From positions 1 through 64,000 of the forward strand of contig NZ_CP108131.1 of assembly GCF_036203305.1 (NCBI RefSeq): a DNA stretch of 64,000 nt. Direction: 5' to 3'. The DNA is from Streptomyces sp. NBC_00190 (GTDB taxonomy: Bacteria > Actinomycetota > Actinomycetes > Streptomycetales > Streptomycetaceae). Shown in pieces: positions 25,404 through 34,132 of this stretch. The notes under the pieces are model-generated. The model saw only the letters and a list, made by a program, of their open reading frames with translations. It was not told where the DNA came from and did no database searches. Position numbers and translations under genes: made by a program. How positions within the stretch are numbered: the stretch's first letter is position 1; each line of letters opens with the position of its first letter.

Positions 25404-26090
25404 TCAGGCCAGCCCGGAACTCAGGTCGGCCAGAGCCGTCGCGTGCCGGTGGTCGCGCTCTGGGCAGCTGCCGAGCGGATCGATGTGGATCGGCTTCAGG
25501 TCCGCGCCGTACGCTCCGCGAACGTCGCACCGCAGGCTGTCCCCAACATGGCCGAGGATGCGCCGCGACTCACCCACCGCCCGCCTCGCGGCATCGAAGA
25601 TCAGACGGCTCGGCTTCCTGGCCCCCACTAGCGTCGAGTCGCACACTGCCAGCACTGCGGGCAGCGGCCCCCTCCCCACCTGGCACACCTTTGTGTCGAC
25701 GAGTTGACTCGCGACCGTGCCGTCGGAATCGGACACGATGGCGACGTCGACTCCGCCGTCTTGGACCAGCCAGCGCAGCTTCTCCACCGCCGACGGTATC
25801 GCGATCGACCACGGACGCCGCCAGAGTTCATGCGCCGAGGCGGCACTCTGGAGCGCGGCCCCGCGCAGGCCGAGACCCCGCCCGTACGCGCGCCGGTAGT
25901 CGAGGATGTCGCCCGAGCAGTCGAAGGCAGAGACCGCTTCGTAGTGCAGTGTCGCGTCATCGACCTCCGGCAGGGAGGCGCCCCAGGCCTCCAGCGCCTC
26001 GACGACCTCGGACGCGGCCGGCAGCAGCAGGACACCTCCGACGTCGAGCAACAGCACCGGGCGCGGTGCGTCGCCGTGCGGAGGTATCAC
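25404..26090 (-). CDS. HAD-superfamily hydrolase
   Basis: 228 residues; GTG overlaps the ligase stop (GTGA). Motif I is VLLLDVGGVLLLP: the nucleophile Asp is present and the second Asp is Gly, as in the DxGGVL branch of HAD enzymes. Motif II is VAIVSDSDG, motif III Lys in GARKPSRLIF, motif IV GHVGDSLRCDVRGA. A helical cap lies after motif I. Probably a phosphatase of a sugar or small molecule in the operon's pathway; the Gly substitution may instead mean dehalogenase-like or altered chemistry. Confidence 0.8.
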   Translation of the reverse strand: MIPPHGDAPRPVLLLDVGGVLLLPAASEVVEALEAWGASLPEVDDATLHYEAVSAFDCSGDILDYRRAYGRGLGLRGAALQSAASAHELWRRPWSIAIPSAVEKLRWLVQDGGVDVAIVSDSDGTVASQLVDTKVCQVGRGPLPAVLAVCDSTLVGARKPSRLIFDAARRAVGESRRILGHVGDSLRCDVRGAYGADLKPIHIDPLGSCPERDHRHATALADLSSGLA

Positions 26091-27607
26091 GGCTGCTGCC
26101 TCGTTCGCTTCAGGCCGCGCTCGCGCGCCATTCGCTGGACGCCGACCCGATCCACCTTCCCGGTCGGGCCCAACGGCAGCTCATCGATGATGTGCACCTC
26201 GTCGGGGAGCTTGAACCGGTCCATCTGCTGTCGCCCCCACTCACGCAGGGCGGCCTCGTCCACCTGTGCATCGTGACGGAGTGTTACCAGCAGTACCGTC
26301 CGCTCGCCGAGCAGATCGTCGGGGACGCCGGTGGCCACGACTGCGGCGCAGGCCGGATGCCCGGAATAGACGCCCTCGACCTCCAGTGGGGAGATCTTGT
26401 TCCCGCCGCGGCTGATGATGTTCTTCGCCCGCCCCGCGAGCACGAACCGCCCGTCATCGCCACGTCGTGCGAGATCGCCGGTTCGAAACCACTCACCTGC
26501 CGTCGCCGCCGCTGTCGCGCCCGGATCGCCCAGGTAGCCCGTCATGCGAAACGGCGTATGGATCCACAGCTCGGCGACCTCCCCCGCAGGTACGTCGCGC
26601 CCGTCGTCGCCCACCACCTTCGCCGCAACGCCGGCAGACGGGAACCCAATGCTGCCGGCCAGCTCACGGTACGCCTCGGGTGCGACGATGAAGTCGGAGG
26701 TACACGTCTCGCTCAGCCCGAAGACGTCCGTGATCCGGGCATGCGGCAGAAGGTCCGTCAGCCCCAGCCCGAGACCGGCAGCCAGGGGTTCGCCACCCGC
26801 GATCCACAGCCGGGGTGCTCCCACAGCGCGCAGGCGCATCAAGGCGGACTCGTCCGATTCCGCAAGGAGCTTGCGCAGCATCGTGGGCACCACCGCCGTG
26901 CGATGGATGCCAAACCGTGCGAGTGCCTCGATCATGCCTGCGGCGGTGAAACGGGGCATCAGGTGGACGGTGCCGCCGGTCGCCAGCGTCAGCAGCGTCG
27001 TCCACTGACCGAAGCTGAAGTGCAGGTGGAGAACCTGGAGCAGGGAGGTGCCCGGCGCGAACGCCAAGACACTGTCGATCGCCTCGAGCTTGCGGCAGAA
27101 AGCCCGATGCGACAGCACGACCCCCTTGGGTCGCCCCGTCGAGCCGGACGTGAAGATCACCAGAGCCTGATCCTCATCCAGCTCCGCGGGGTGCGCGGAT
27201 CCGGCCTGCGCCAACCGGCGCACGCCGTGCTCAGGCGTGTCCACCTCGCCGTCGGGGAACCACTCGGACCGCAGGTTGTCCACCAGGGCGCAGGCCGCGG
27301 TGCGAGTGGCGACATCCTCAGCCACGCGTGGGGGGGATGATCTGTGTACCGGCACCGCGACCGCGCCGCACAGCCATACGCCCACCTGCGCCGCAACGTC
27401 GGCCGGGGCGTTGCTCACCGCGACGAGCACGGCCGATCCGCGCTCCACCCCGCACCTGAGCAGACGATCCGCCACTGCATGTGCCCGGGCGCTGAGGTCG
27501 CGATACGTCAGCAACTCACCGTCCTGACCGACGAGGGCCGTTGCGTCGGGCCAGTTCTCGGCCGCGGTGACGACGAGCTGGTCGAGACGATCAGGAAACC
27601 GCAACAT
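26087..27607 (-). CDS. AMP-forming acyl/aryl ligase (ANL superfamily)
   Basis: 506 residues from the ATG at 27607, overlapping the AspRS-like gene by 17 bases; GGAGCGG precedes. Motifs in order: IFTSGSTGRPKGVVLSH (P-loop), HLHFSFGQWT, FGLSETCTSDF, GEWFRTGDLARRGDDGRFVLAGRAKNII and the catalytic Lys in LPLGPTGKVDR. This is an acyl-CoA synthetase or stand-alone adenylation enzyme. No carrier protein is encoded nearby, so CoA or direct transfer to an amine is likelier than thiolation. It could feed the hexapeptide acyltransferase. The acid activated is unknown. Confidence 0.87.
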   Translation of the reverse strand: MLRFPDRLDQLVVTAAENWPDATALVGQDGELLTYRDLSARAHAVADRLLRCGVERGSAVLVAVSNAPADVAAQVGVWLCGAVAVPVHRSSPPRVAEDVATRTAACALVDNLRSEWFPDGEVDTPEHGVRRLAQAGSAHPAELDEDQALVIFTSGSTGRPKGVVLSHRAFCRKLEAIDSVLAFAPGTSLLQVLHLHFSFGQWTTLLTLATGGTVHLMPRFTAAGMIEALARFGIHRTAVVPTMLRKLLAESDESALMRLRAVGAPRLWIAGGEPLAAGLGLGLTDLLPHARITDVFGLSETCTSDFIVAPEAYRELAGSIGFPSAGVAAKVVGDDGRDVPAGEVAELWIHTPFRMTGYLGDPGATAAATAGEWFRTGDLARRGDDGRFVLAGRAKNIISRGGNKISPLEVEGVYSGHPACAAVVATGVPDDLLGERTVLLVTLRHDAQVDEAALREWGRQQMDRFKLPDEVHIIDELPLGPTGKVDRVGVQRMARERGLKRTRQQP

Positions 27608-28586
27608 TGCCGCTCCTGCTCCAGTACCCAAACCTGAACGGGAATCCAGTGACCTCGGCGACCGAGTCCGCACCGAGCAACTGCATGCAGAGCCGGTCCA
27701 GACCCAGGCCGAGCCCGCCGTGCGGGGGGCAGTCCTCGAGCACGTGCAGCAGGTCCTCGAACGACGCGAGATCGATGCCAGCCACCGTCAGTACGTGCCG
27801 CTGCAACGCAGCGTCGTTGATGCGAAGCCCACCACTGGCAAGTTCCATCCCGTTCATCACCAGGTCGAACGTCCACGTGTCGATGTCGAGCATCTCTTGC
27901 GGGCTGTCGGGCGTCTGCCGGGGCAGCGCCATGGGATGCCGGGTGAGCTTGATCGCCCCCTCATCGTCGCGCTCGGCCAGCGGGAAGTCGACGACCAGGA
28001 GCATCGAGATCTCGTCGGGCCGAATCCGAAGATCAGGGCGGTCGGTGCCGTACCGGCTGACGGCTTCCCTCGCCTGCAACCGCGGAAACGGCGCATCTGG
28101 ACACGGCAAGCCCACTGCGGAGCAGACCCGGGTGATGAGCCGTTCTGTGACCGCAATCACGGCCTCCAAATCGCCCGTCTCCATCTCGATGTCCAACTGG
28201 ACGAACTCGCGCAGAGAATCGTTCGTTCCCGGCTCGCGCACCTCCTGCCGGAAGCAGTGGGCGAACTGGTAGTACCGCTGGTACCCCCCGGCGATCAACA
28301 TCTGCTTATACACCTGCGGCGACTGCGCCAACCACAGATGCTCGCCAGTGGAGGTCGTCGCGCTGATGTTGCCGACCCTGTACTCGTTCACCCACCGACC
28401 GAGCACTGGTGTGTCGAACTCACCGAAGCCCTCGGCCTGCAGTTGCTGATGTGCGGCAGCGCGGATCGCGTGCCGCTTGCGGAGATTTTCCCTAGTGCGT
28501 TCGCTCAGCAGGTGCGCGAACTGCGCCCCCACCGACTCGTGGTCGACCTGCGTGTCCTCGCAGTCGCTCCCGTTCACCGACAGCAT
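27591..28586 (-). CDS. Stand-alone AspRS-like catalytic domain
   Basis: 331 residues, against about 580-600 for bacterial AspRS. The class II core is intact: YYQFAHCFRQE...REFVQLDIEM (motif 2), AVSRYGTDRPDLRI (AspRS hallmark), VVDFPLAERDDEGAIKLTRHPM, MNGMELASGGLRI and HGGLGLGLDRLCMQLLGA (motif 3). The N-terminal OB-fold anticodon-binding domain is missing and the insertion domain shortened, so it should not charge tRNA normally. Like MshC, or AsnA-type relatives, it may use an aminoacyl-adenylate to join Asp or a similar acid to an amine. First gene of the operon; GGGAGG 7 bases before the ATG. Confidence 0.85.
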   Translation of the reverse strand: MLSVNGSDCEDTQVDHESVGAQFAHLLSERTRENLRKRHAIRAAAHQQLQAEGFGEFDTPVLGRWVNEYRVGNISATTSTGEHLWLAQSPQVYKQMLIAGGYQRYYQFAHCFRQEVREPGTNDSLREFVQLDIEMETGDLEAVIAVTERLITRVCSAVGLPCPDAPFPRLQAREAVSRYGTDRPDLRIRPDEISMLLVVDFPLAERDDEGAIKLTRHPMALPRQTPDSPQEMLDIDTWTFDLVMNGMELASGGLRINDAALQRHVLTVAGIDLASFEDLLHVLEDCPPHGGLGLGLDRLCMQLLGADSVAEVTGFPFRFGYWSRSGNVAVS

Positions 28587-29266
28587 TGCAAAGCCTCCCT
28601 GACGGCACAGACGACGCCCTGCGGCATGTTGTTGCGCAGCATGGGCCGGCAGGCCGTTCCGGATGCCGACTCATTCTGTGAAGTGCATCTGAAGTCCCTT
28701 GCCGGCGGTCGCGAACTACCAGCCGGCCACAGAAAACGGCCCCCAAGCCGACGCCAGCTCCGCTCCCTGTTCTCAGACAAGCCACAGAACCCTAGGGCCA
28801 CAGCAAGATCGAACAGTCACAGCATTGCTCCGCCACACCCTGATGAAAGCGGTGCTGTACGGGCACCTCGGTCCAGAGGAAGTCACCGAGTTCGTCGGGA
28901 GCGAGCGTGGCCGGGATCCCGGCCACGCCTTCGGCCCACCGCGAAGGGGACGGAACACCAGCCACCTGCGGGTGACCACCTGCGGCAACAGCTAATTGCG
29001 AGCAACTGACGGGGGCGCTTCGCGGTGGCTCCGCCCTCCCTGGCAGCCGAATCCACCACGCTGTGCCCACTGCCGTCACTGCGCACGCGCCGACGCTCCC
29101 CGTTGAGCCGCACCACGACGCCCCCCGGCGGCCAAATACCCAATCCGACAGCATACCGAAAAGAAAACACCGTCGACCGAGACAGATGCCTATATGACTA
29201 CCCCATATGCCGGCGATCACCGGGACGACACAGAACAGACCATCGCCCCGGAATCACGGAAGGCAC
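28587..29266. other. Gene-free region upstream of the biosynthetic operon
   Basis: No gene I can support. It must hold the promoter of the ten-gene operon on the minus strand. It is less GC-rich than its surroundings toward 29140-29260. The only strong feature is the 24-bp palindrome at 28905-28928. No regulator gene lies beside the operon. Confidence 0.45.
28905..28928. promoter_or_regulatory. Perfect 24-bp palindrome upstream of the operon
   Basis: GCGTGGCCGGGATCCCGGCC followed by ACGC is fully self-complementary with no loop, 320 bases upstream of the AspRS-like start. A loop-free palindrome fits an operator better than a terminator. The binding protein is unknown. Confidence 0.45.
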
Positions 29267-29677
29267 TCAGGCAAACAGGTCACGCAATTCTTCGCCAAGC
29301 TCACGCAGAACCGCCTGGTTTGTTGCACCGATGTACGCCCCGCCGAAACGACCGAGCGTGAACGCAGCCTTGGCGGTGTTCTTGAGTCCGCGACTCGCCG
29401 CCTGCTTGCCGACCCAGAAGCCAGCCCGATAAGCCCTCTCCGAAGCGGCGGCGACAGCAGGTGTTGCCACAGCCATGGCCGCAGCGTGACTCGTCGCCGC
29501 AGCACTGGCGGAGGCTGCGGCCGCCGAACCGGCATAAAGGACCCCGCAGGCCACGGCTGCCACTCCTGCCGCCGCACCAACGGTTTCACCGATCTTCGCC
29601 CCGAGCTTATTCTCCTTGAGGAACTCGCTCTCTTGCAGTTTTTGCTCGAGCTGCTGAGACCACCCCCACTCCGACAC
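29267..29677 (-). CDS. Ala-rich protein with hydrophobic glycine-zipper centre
   Basis: 136 residues from the GTG at 29677, with AGGAGG upstream; a GTG at 29686 is too close to that site. A charged N-terminal coil (QQLEQKLQESEFLKEN) is followed by a small-residue hydrophobic part (GAKIGETVGAAAGVAAVACGVLYAGSAAAASASAAATS) like glycine-zipper membrane inserts, and a basic helical C-terminus ending ELGEELRDLFA. No family recognised. Such profiles occur in membrane-active or phage-like small proteins. It sits upstream of the operon on the same strand, about 680 bases away, so the link is uncertain. Confidence 0.5.
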   Translation of the reverse strand: MSEWGWSQQLEQKLQESEFLKENKLGAKIGETVGAAAGVAAVACGVLYAGSAAAASASAAATSHAAAMAVATPAVAAASERAYRAGFWVGKQAASRGLKNTAKAAFTLGRFGGAYIGATNQAVLRELGEELRDLFA

Positions 29678-29928
29678 TGCACCCACCTCCTGACATCTGA
29701 TGCCTAATCAGTTTCTGGCATTTCATCGAAGCACAGACAGACTCTCGGTGCAGCAGATACAAGCTAACGCGCTACGCCCTTGCTGTCTATGAGAGTTGAG
29801 GGTCACAGGGCTGGCTTTCCGCAGGACGTGAAACCGAAGTCTCTTTGCGGGGCAGAAGAGTTTGATGTGATCAGACCTAAGAAGATGTCTCACGTGACAC
29901 TTCGAGGCGCAGCACGATGCTGCACCGT

Positions 29929-30555
29929 GAGGGTTGATCTGTCGCGTCGGCTGATTCTGGACGAAATGTGGGAGCTGGTAGCTCTGTTGATGCCAAGGTT
30001 CACGTCCCGTCCGCAAGGCGGGGTTACTGCCCCGGTAGACGAGCGGGCGGTATTCACGGCTGTGGTGTACGCGACGACTTCTCCGCCCCCCGGATCATCG
30101 ACGAACGCCCCGGCCTGCCCGAGCAACTGCTCGCCGGCCGGCAGTCACTCCACCAGGTGACCGACGCCTTCACCCGCGGCTCACCGGCCACGTGCAGCAG
30201 GCACTTCCTCGCCGCCCTGCGGTCCGACGACCGAGCAAGCCGCCGGCGACCGCCGGGCACTGAATCGCGCAGGCGGGCGAGGCCGCGCCTCTCCGCCCCG
30301 ACAACTGAGTCGGCTCGGCGTCAGACACAGTCCGAAGTGACCGAAAGGCTTGACGCCGTACGGCCCGCACCCGGAGCAGGATGCGGGCGGCACGGTTTCG
30401 GCACCGCTGGAAGATCGAGCGGTCGATCTCCTGGCTCTTCGGCTACCGCCGCCTCACCGTCCGATACGAACGAAAAGGCAGCCACTTCCTTGCCTTCCTC
30501 GGCCTCGCCGCAGCCCTGACCTGCTACAAGAGACTCGCGAAGCTCACCACGTGAG
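29929..30555 (+). pseudogene. Decayed IS5-family transposase
   Basis: The N-terminus is readable (VDLSRRLILDEMWELVALLM, VDERAVFTAVVYA) up to about 30075. The middle (30075-30370) matches nothing recognisable and seems replaced. The C-terminus returns in a different frame (RFRHRWKIERSISWLFGYRR, ALTCYKRLAKLTT-stop at 30555). The tail is closely similar to the fragment at 15966-16172. Inactive. Confidence 0.65.
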
Positions 30556-30809
30556 ATTGCTCCTTGGTCGGTCATGCCGTTGCCCCGTTCCAGGTGCGGG
30601 TGTTAGCGCCGCCCTTGCCCCCCGCACATCGACGAAGACGCAGAGGCGAGATGACCACAAGCCCGAGCACCAGCACCACGACCAGCAGCCGGTGGTCAGC
30701 AGCCGCACCAGGCCCGCCGGTTCGTCCGTGGCCGCCTGCCGGCGCGCAGCGAATGACGCGTCGGGCCCGCCCCGTATCCGGGGAGCGGACCCCACGTACT
30801 GCGCTACGG

Positions 30810-32162
30810 TCAGGCGGCCTTGAGCCGCGCGACGTCATCCGCCCGGGCCAGCAGGTCGCTGACACCTCGGACCTTCCGGTGTTCGGCCATGCCCAACCGC
30901 AGCGTCCGCAGGTGGGCGTCACCCCGGGCGGAGGACAGCGTCGTGTGCAGGTCCAGGAACTCTGCCCACGTCTCCGTGGCGGCCTCCACGTGGCGCATCT
31001 GTGTCTGCCGGTCGGCGATCACCCCAAGGGCGTGCAGGCGCCCCTGCCTCTCCTGCGCGTTGCGGACGCGGTTGGAGCGGCGCAGCGCGGTGATCGACGC
31101 GGCCCTGTCGCCGAGGTGCCAGAAGACGTGGGCCTGGTGGAAGAAGTAGGCGGCCTGGTCGTAGCCTCCGACGGCGTCGCGCCTGTTGTCGGCCTGAGAC
31201 AGGGCGTCCTCGGTCTCCCGGAGTCGGGCCAGGGCCCCGCGCCGGTCTCCGGTCATGGACGCGGCGGCGGCCTGCTGCCCCCGCAGGAACGCGACCAAGC
31301 GAGGTCCAGACGCGGGCGCGGCCTCGGCGGCCGCGTTCGCGAGCTCCACCGCCTTCGGCCCGTACCCCAGATGCGATGCCTGAAGGCTCATCCCGCGCAG
31401 GGTCCGGCAGTACGTGACGTGGTCCTCGGCCGCCCCGGCGAGCTTGAGCGCCTGGTGGTAGTAGCGCTGACCGAGGCCCTGCTGCTCCTCGTACATCGCC
31501 ATCCACCCCGTGAGGTAGACCAGGTCCGACGCGGCGGCCAGCATGTCCTGCTTCACGGCCGCGGGGCCGTCCGCGTCCAGGTACGGCGTGACCGTGTTCG
31601 CGAGGAAGGCTGCGGCCATCGGGCGGGCGTGCCCGGCGCCGATCTCGTCCAGGATGTCGGCGAGCCGGTCGGTCATCGTCCTCACGGTGGCGACGTCGGA
31701 GGCGCCGATCCGCAGGCTCCGCCCGGGCCGGCTGGTCTCCTCTATCCGCCCGGCGATGTCCTCGAAGCGGGGCACGCCGAGCGCGGCGGCGTACATGCCC
31801 GCGCCCAGCAGGCTCCTGCGGGAGGGATCCATATCGGCCCTGGTCAAGTCGGCCACCTCGCTCACCACGCTGCCGCCGCCGACCTCGGCAGCGGGGGCCG
31901 GGCCCGTCGCCCAGCCGAGTTCGGCCGAGGTTACGGGGCGTGCGAGGAGGCGCGAGAGCGCTTCGGTGATGGCCGGACGGGCCTGCGCCTTGGGAACGGA
32001 TCCGGCCAGCCAGTGCGAGACGGACGTCTTGTCGTAGTGCAGGGAGATCCCGAGCTCGGCCCCGGCGGTATTCGCCCGCCTCGCGAGCTGGTCGTTTCCG
32101 ACCCCTGCCTCCGCCATCAGGCGGGCGAGGGCCTCGTTCGGTGTGCGTACTCGTGCCGCCAT
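30810..32162 (-). CDS. HTH/TPR transcriptional regulator
   Basis: 450 residues from the ATG at 32162. The N-terminal XRE-like HTH (NEALARLMAEAGVGNDQLARRANTAG...TSVSHWLAGS) is followed by a conserved linker (RRSLLGAGMYAAALGVPRFE) and a C-terminal half of TPR-like helices (ASDLVYLTGWMAMYEEQQGLGQRYYHQAL; ASHLGYGPKAVELANAAAEAA; AAYFFHQAHVFWHLGDRAAS). This is the widespread Streptomyces family of HTH-TPR regulators often found with an anti-sigma-type ATPase and a metabolic operon, as here. It diverges from the nucleotide-enzyme region. Direct repeats upstream of its start suggest autoregulation. Confidence 0.85.
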   Translation of the reverse strand: MAARVRTPNEALARLMAEAGVGNDQLARRANTAGAELGISLHYDKTSVSHWLAGSVPKAQARPAITEALSRLLARPVTSAELGWATGPAPAAEVGGGSVVSEVADLTRADMDPSRRSLLGAGMYAAALGVPRFEDIAGRIEETSRPGRSLRIGASDVATVRTMTDRLADILDEIGAGHARPMAAAFLANTVTPYLDADGPAAVKQDMLAAASDLVYLTGWMAMYEEQQGLGQRYYHQALKLAGAAEDHVTYCRTLRGMSLQASHLGYGPKAVELANAAAEAAPASGPRLVAFLRGQQAAAASMTGDRRGALARLRETEDALSQADNRRDAVGGYDQAAYFFHQAHVFWHLGDRAASITALRRSNRVRNAQERQGRLHALGVIADRQTQMRHVEAATETWAEFLDLHTTLSSARGDAHLRTLRLGMAEHRKVRGVSDLLARADDVARLKAA

Positions 32163-32180
32163 TCCAACCCCCGAACCTCG

Positions 32181-32197
32181 GTTCAACCCGTTCAACC
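32181..32197. promoter_or_regulatory. GTTCAACC direct repeats before the regulator
   Basis: Two GTTCAACC octamers (32181-32188, 32190-32197) spaced 9 bases apart, 19-36 bases upstream of the regulator start in the divergent gap. Possible operator for the HTH/TPR protein. Confidence 0.45.
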
Positions 32198-32369
32198 GTC
32201 AGGCCAGTGTGGCCCCTGCCACCCCAGCACGTACCCGCGTTGGATGGATGTGAGCCGCTCGGGCTGCCACAACTTCGGCGCCGCGAGCACCCACTGGACC
32301 GCTGCCGCTCCGCCTGCCACCCCCGACAGGCGGCAGCGGCGGCCCCGGCAAAGAGGCAGGTGCCACGTG

Positions 32370-32595
32370 ATGAACCCGCCCCCCGATCACCCCAGCCCTC
32401 GCTTCCGCGTACTGGGTGACGCCCGCGCTGTCGGCACGCTCGCCCGCGCCGAGTACGGCCTGAAGTCGTCTGCCGCAGGGTGGTCGCGGGAGGGGGAACC
32501 GGCGCTACCGGGCCGATCCCGGCGGACTTGCGATGACCGCCATGGCCACAGCCGAACTGCCCTCTCCCTCCCGCACCGTCGGGAGCAGCCGGTGA
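32370..32595 (+). pseudogene. Small conserved gene with frameshift, coupled to the ATPase
   Basis: From the ATG at 32370 one frame reads PRFRVLGDARAVGTLARAEYG...GWSREG. After a shift in the G-run near 32493 the next frame continues NRRYRADPGGLAMTAMATAE and stops at 32595, overlapping the GTG of the ATPase (GTGA). Similar small proteins precede such ATPases in Streptomyces as I recall them. Without the shift the frame would fuse to the ATPase, which is possible but less natural. A sequencing indel is also possible. Confidence 0.4.
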
Positions 32596-33044
32596 CCCTT
32601 TTGAGTAGCGAGAAGCTGATGCTGCCTTCGATCCCTGACCCGCTTGATCTGCCCCTCTACGCCCAGACCCTGCCGTGTGTGGCGGAGTCCGTGGCCACCG
32701 CGCGGCAGCTCGTGAGGAAGGCGCTCGACGTCTGGGGCCTGGAGGCCTTGGAGGCGAGCGCTGTCCTGGTGATGTCGGAGCTCGTGACGAACTCCGTGGA
32801 CCACTACGGCCGCGACCTGATCCGCGTGAAGGCTGTCCGCCTGGGCGAGGACCGCGTACAGGTCGCGGTCATCGACCGCTCCCCGAACGGCCCCACCGTG
32901 CCGAAGCAGCCGGCGCCGTTCGACGAGTCGGGCCGCGGTCTGTTCCTCGTCGACGCGCTCGCCGCCGAGTGGGGAACCGAGCGGATGCGGTGGGGCAAGC
33001 GCGTGTGGGCGGAAGTCACCACCGCCGAGGAGGCAGGCCAGTGA
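32592..33044 (+). CDS. Anti-sigma-type ATP-binding protein (HATPase_c)
   Basis: 150 residues from the GTG at 32592 (GGGAG 6 bases before); an ATG at 32619 is the alternative. GHKL ATPase motifs: N-box VMSELVTNSVDHYG, G1 VAVIDRSPNGP, G2 FDESGRGLFLVDALA, and the closing GKRVWAEV. This is the RsbW/SpoIIAB-like single-domain kinase fold, very common in Streptomyces, acting on anti-sigma antagonists or other partners in the cytoplasm. Coupled upstream and downstream by GTGA overlaps; with the HTH/TPR protein it forms the regulatory part of the locus. Confidence 0.82.
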   Translation: MTLLSSEKLMLPSIPDPLDLPLYAQTLPCVAESVATARQLVRKALDVWGLEALEASAVLVMSELVTNSVDHYGRDLIRVKAVRLGEDRVQVAVIDRSPNGPTVPKQPAPFDESGRGLFLVDALAAEWGTERMRWGKRVWAEVTTAEEAGQ

Positions 33045-33323
33045 CGCCCCCACCGTTAGCCGCGCAGGCCGCACCGCACGCCGCCGATCGTGGGATGCCC
33101 GCAGGGTGGGGTGAGATCGGCGGACCGGTCTCCCTCCCCATCCCGCCACTGGGAGAGCTGGCGCAGCCGAGTCGACGGGGACGCCTTCTTCGGCCTGGCG
33201 CTGATCGCTGCGAACCTCGGCGGCCTGGCCCTCGCCATCGGCGGCATCTGCGACGAGGTCCACGATGTCGCACACGCGCCCCTCGCGCCGTCCGCCCCGA
33301 ACCTCCCGCCGCCACCCCCATAG
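33041..33323 (+). pseudogene. Small hydrophobic-segment protein with a frameshift
   Basis: The GTG at 33041 overlaps the ATPase stop. The first frame reads TPPPLAAQAAPHA...LPIPPLGELAQP; near 33168 the other frame takes over: RVDGDAFFGLALIAANLGG, LALAIGGICDEVHD and ends at 33323. Together they make about 93 residues with one hydrophobic helix, a pattern common after such ATPases. A one-base indel explains the split. Function unknown. Confidence 0.4.
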
Positions 33324-33558
33324 CCCTGGCCCCGACTTCCGGTGAACTGGCTCGCCGCTCCCCCTCCCAGAGGCGAGCCACCGAGTCCCGGAGGCTGGGG
33401 CCGGTTCCAGCTCCCGCCCGCCCCCTCCCCCGTTGGGGACGGGTGGTTCCCCCGGCCCGGGGAACGACACGACACCAGGCCGGAGGGATGCACCACCCCC
33501 GTTGCCCGTACCCCGCCGTGGCAAGGCCGGGCACCACCTCACCGAAGGAGCACCTCAG

Positions 33559-34132
33559 ATGAGCACGAGCATCATGCCCACCCCCGCCCAGACCGCTGGC
33601 CGGGCGAAGGAGATCCTGGCCGCGATCACCGCGGACGTGGAGTTCGGCGCCTTCGAGGCCGCCACCCTGGAATACTCCTCCGACTGGCAGGCTTCACCGG
33701 CTTCCCGGTCATCGAGCGCTGGAACCTCTACCAGGACAAGGCGCCGCTGTTCACCGAAAGGCTGCGCGCCCTCGTCCTCAAGGCCGCCGTCTTCGACCTG
33801 ACCGGCGACGAGGTCATGTCCGAGATCCCCATCGCGGTGCCGGTGGACGAGATGACCCACGCCATGATCGCCCAGCCCCAGCTCTTCGCGCGCGGATTGC
33901 GGCACGCATCGGGTTCCAGCTCATCCACCAGACCGACCAGGAGCACACCGACTTCACCGACGGGGACTTCACCCCCCACCTCGCCTTCCGCCTCGCGTGG
34001 GGCGAGCCCCGCCGGTACTGGCTCCCGAAGACCGAAGTCGACCGGCGTGTGCAGGTCCTCACCGCGCGGTACGCGAGCATCCGCATGGACCGCGCCGGCC
34101 GCGAGCACGACATCGACTTCGCCGCCGCCTAG
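33559..34132 (+). pseudogene. Conserved hypothetical gene with two frameshifts
   Basis: The ATG at 33559 follows GAAGGAG. Frame 1 reads TAGRAKEILAAITADVEFGA...EYSSD; near 33690 frame 2 takes over (GFTGFPVIERWNLYQDKAPL, LTGDEVMSEIPIAVPVDEMT); near 33900 frame 3 (IGFQLIHQTDQEHTDFTDGD...YWLPKTEVDRRVQV...DFAAA) runs to the stop at 34132. The pieces form one coherent about 190-residue soluble protein. No family recognised. Two indels in one gene suggest decay, or sequence errors. Confidence 0.5.

Noticed and set aside
28574..28642. 22-codon frame ending over the AspRS-like start, a possible leader peptide
   Set aside because: It overlaps the ribosome site, but has no good ribosome site itself and no run of one amino acid codon; not enough to call attenuation.
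32199..32390. Short minus-strand frame in the regulator/ATPase gap
   Set aside because: Low-complexity translation opposite the start of the frameshifted small gene; no ribosome site or motif.
30564..33044. 826-codon plus-strand frame ending in the ATPase
   Set aside because: Its first 600 codons are the shadow of the HTH/TPR regulator; only the last 150 codons carry HATPase motifs.
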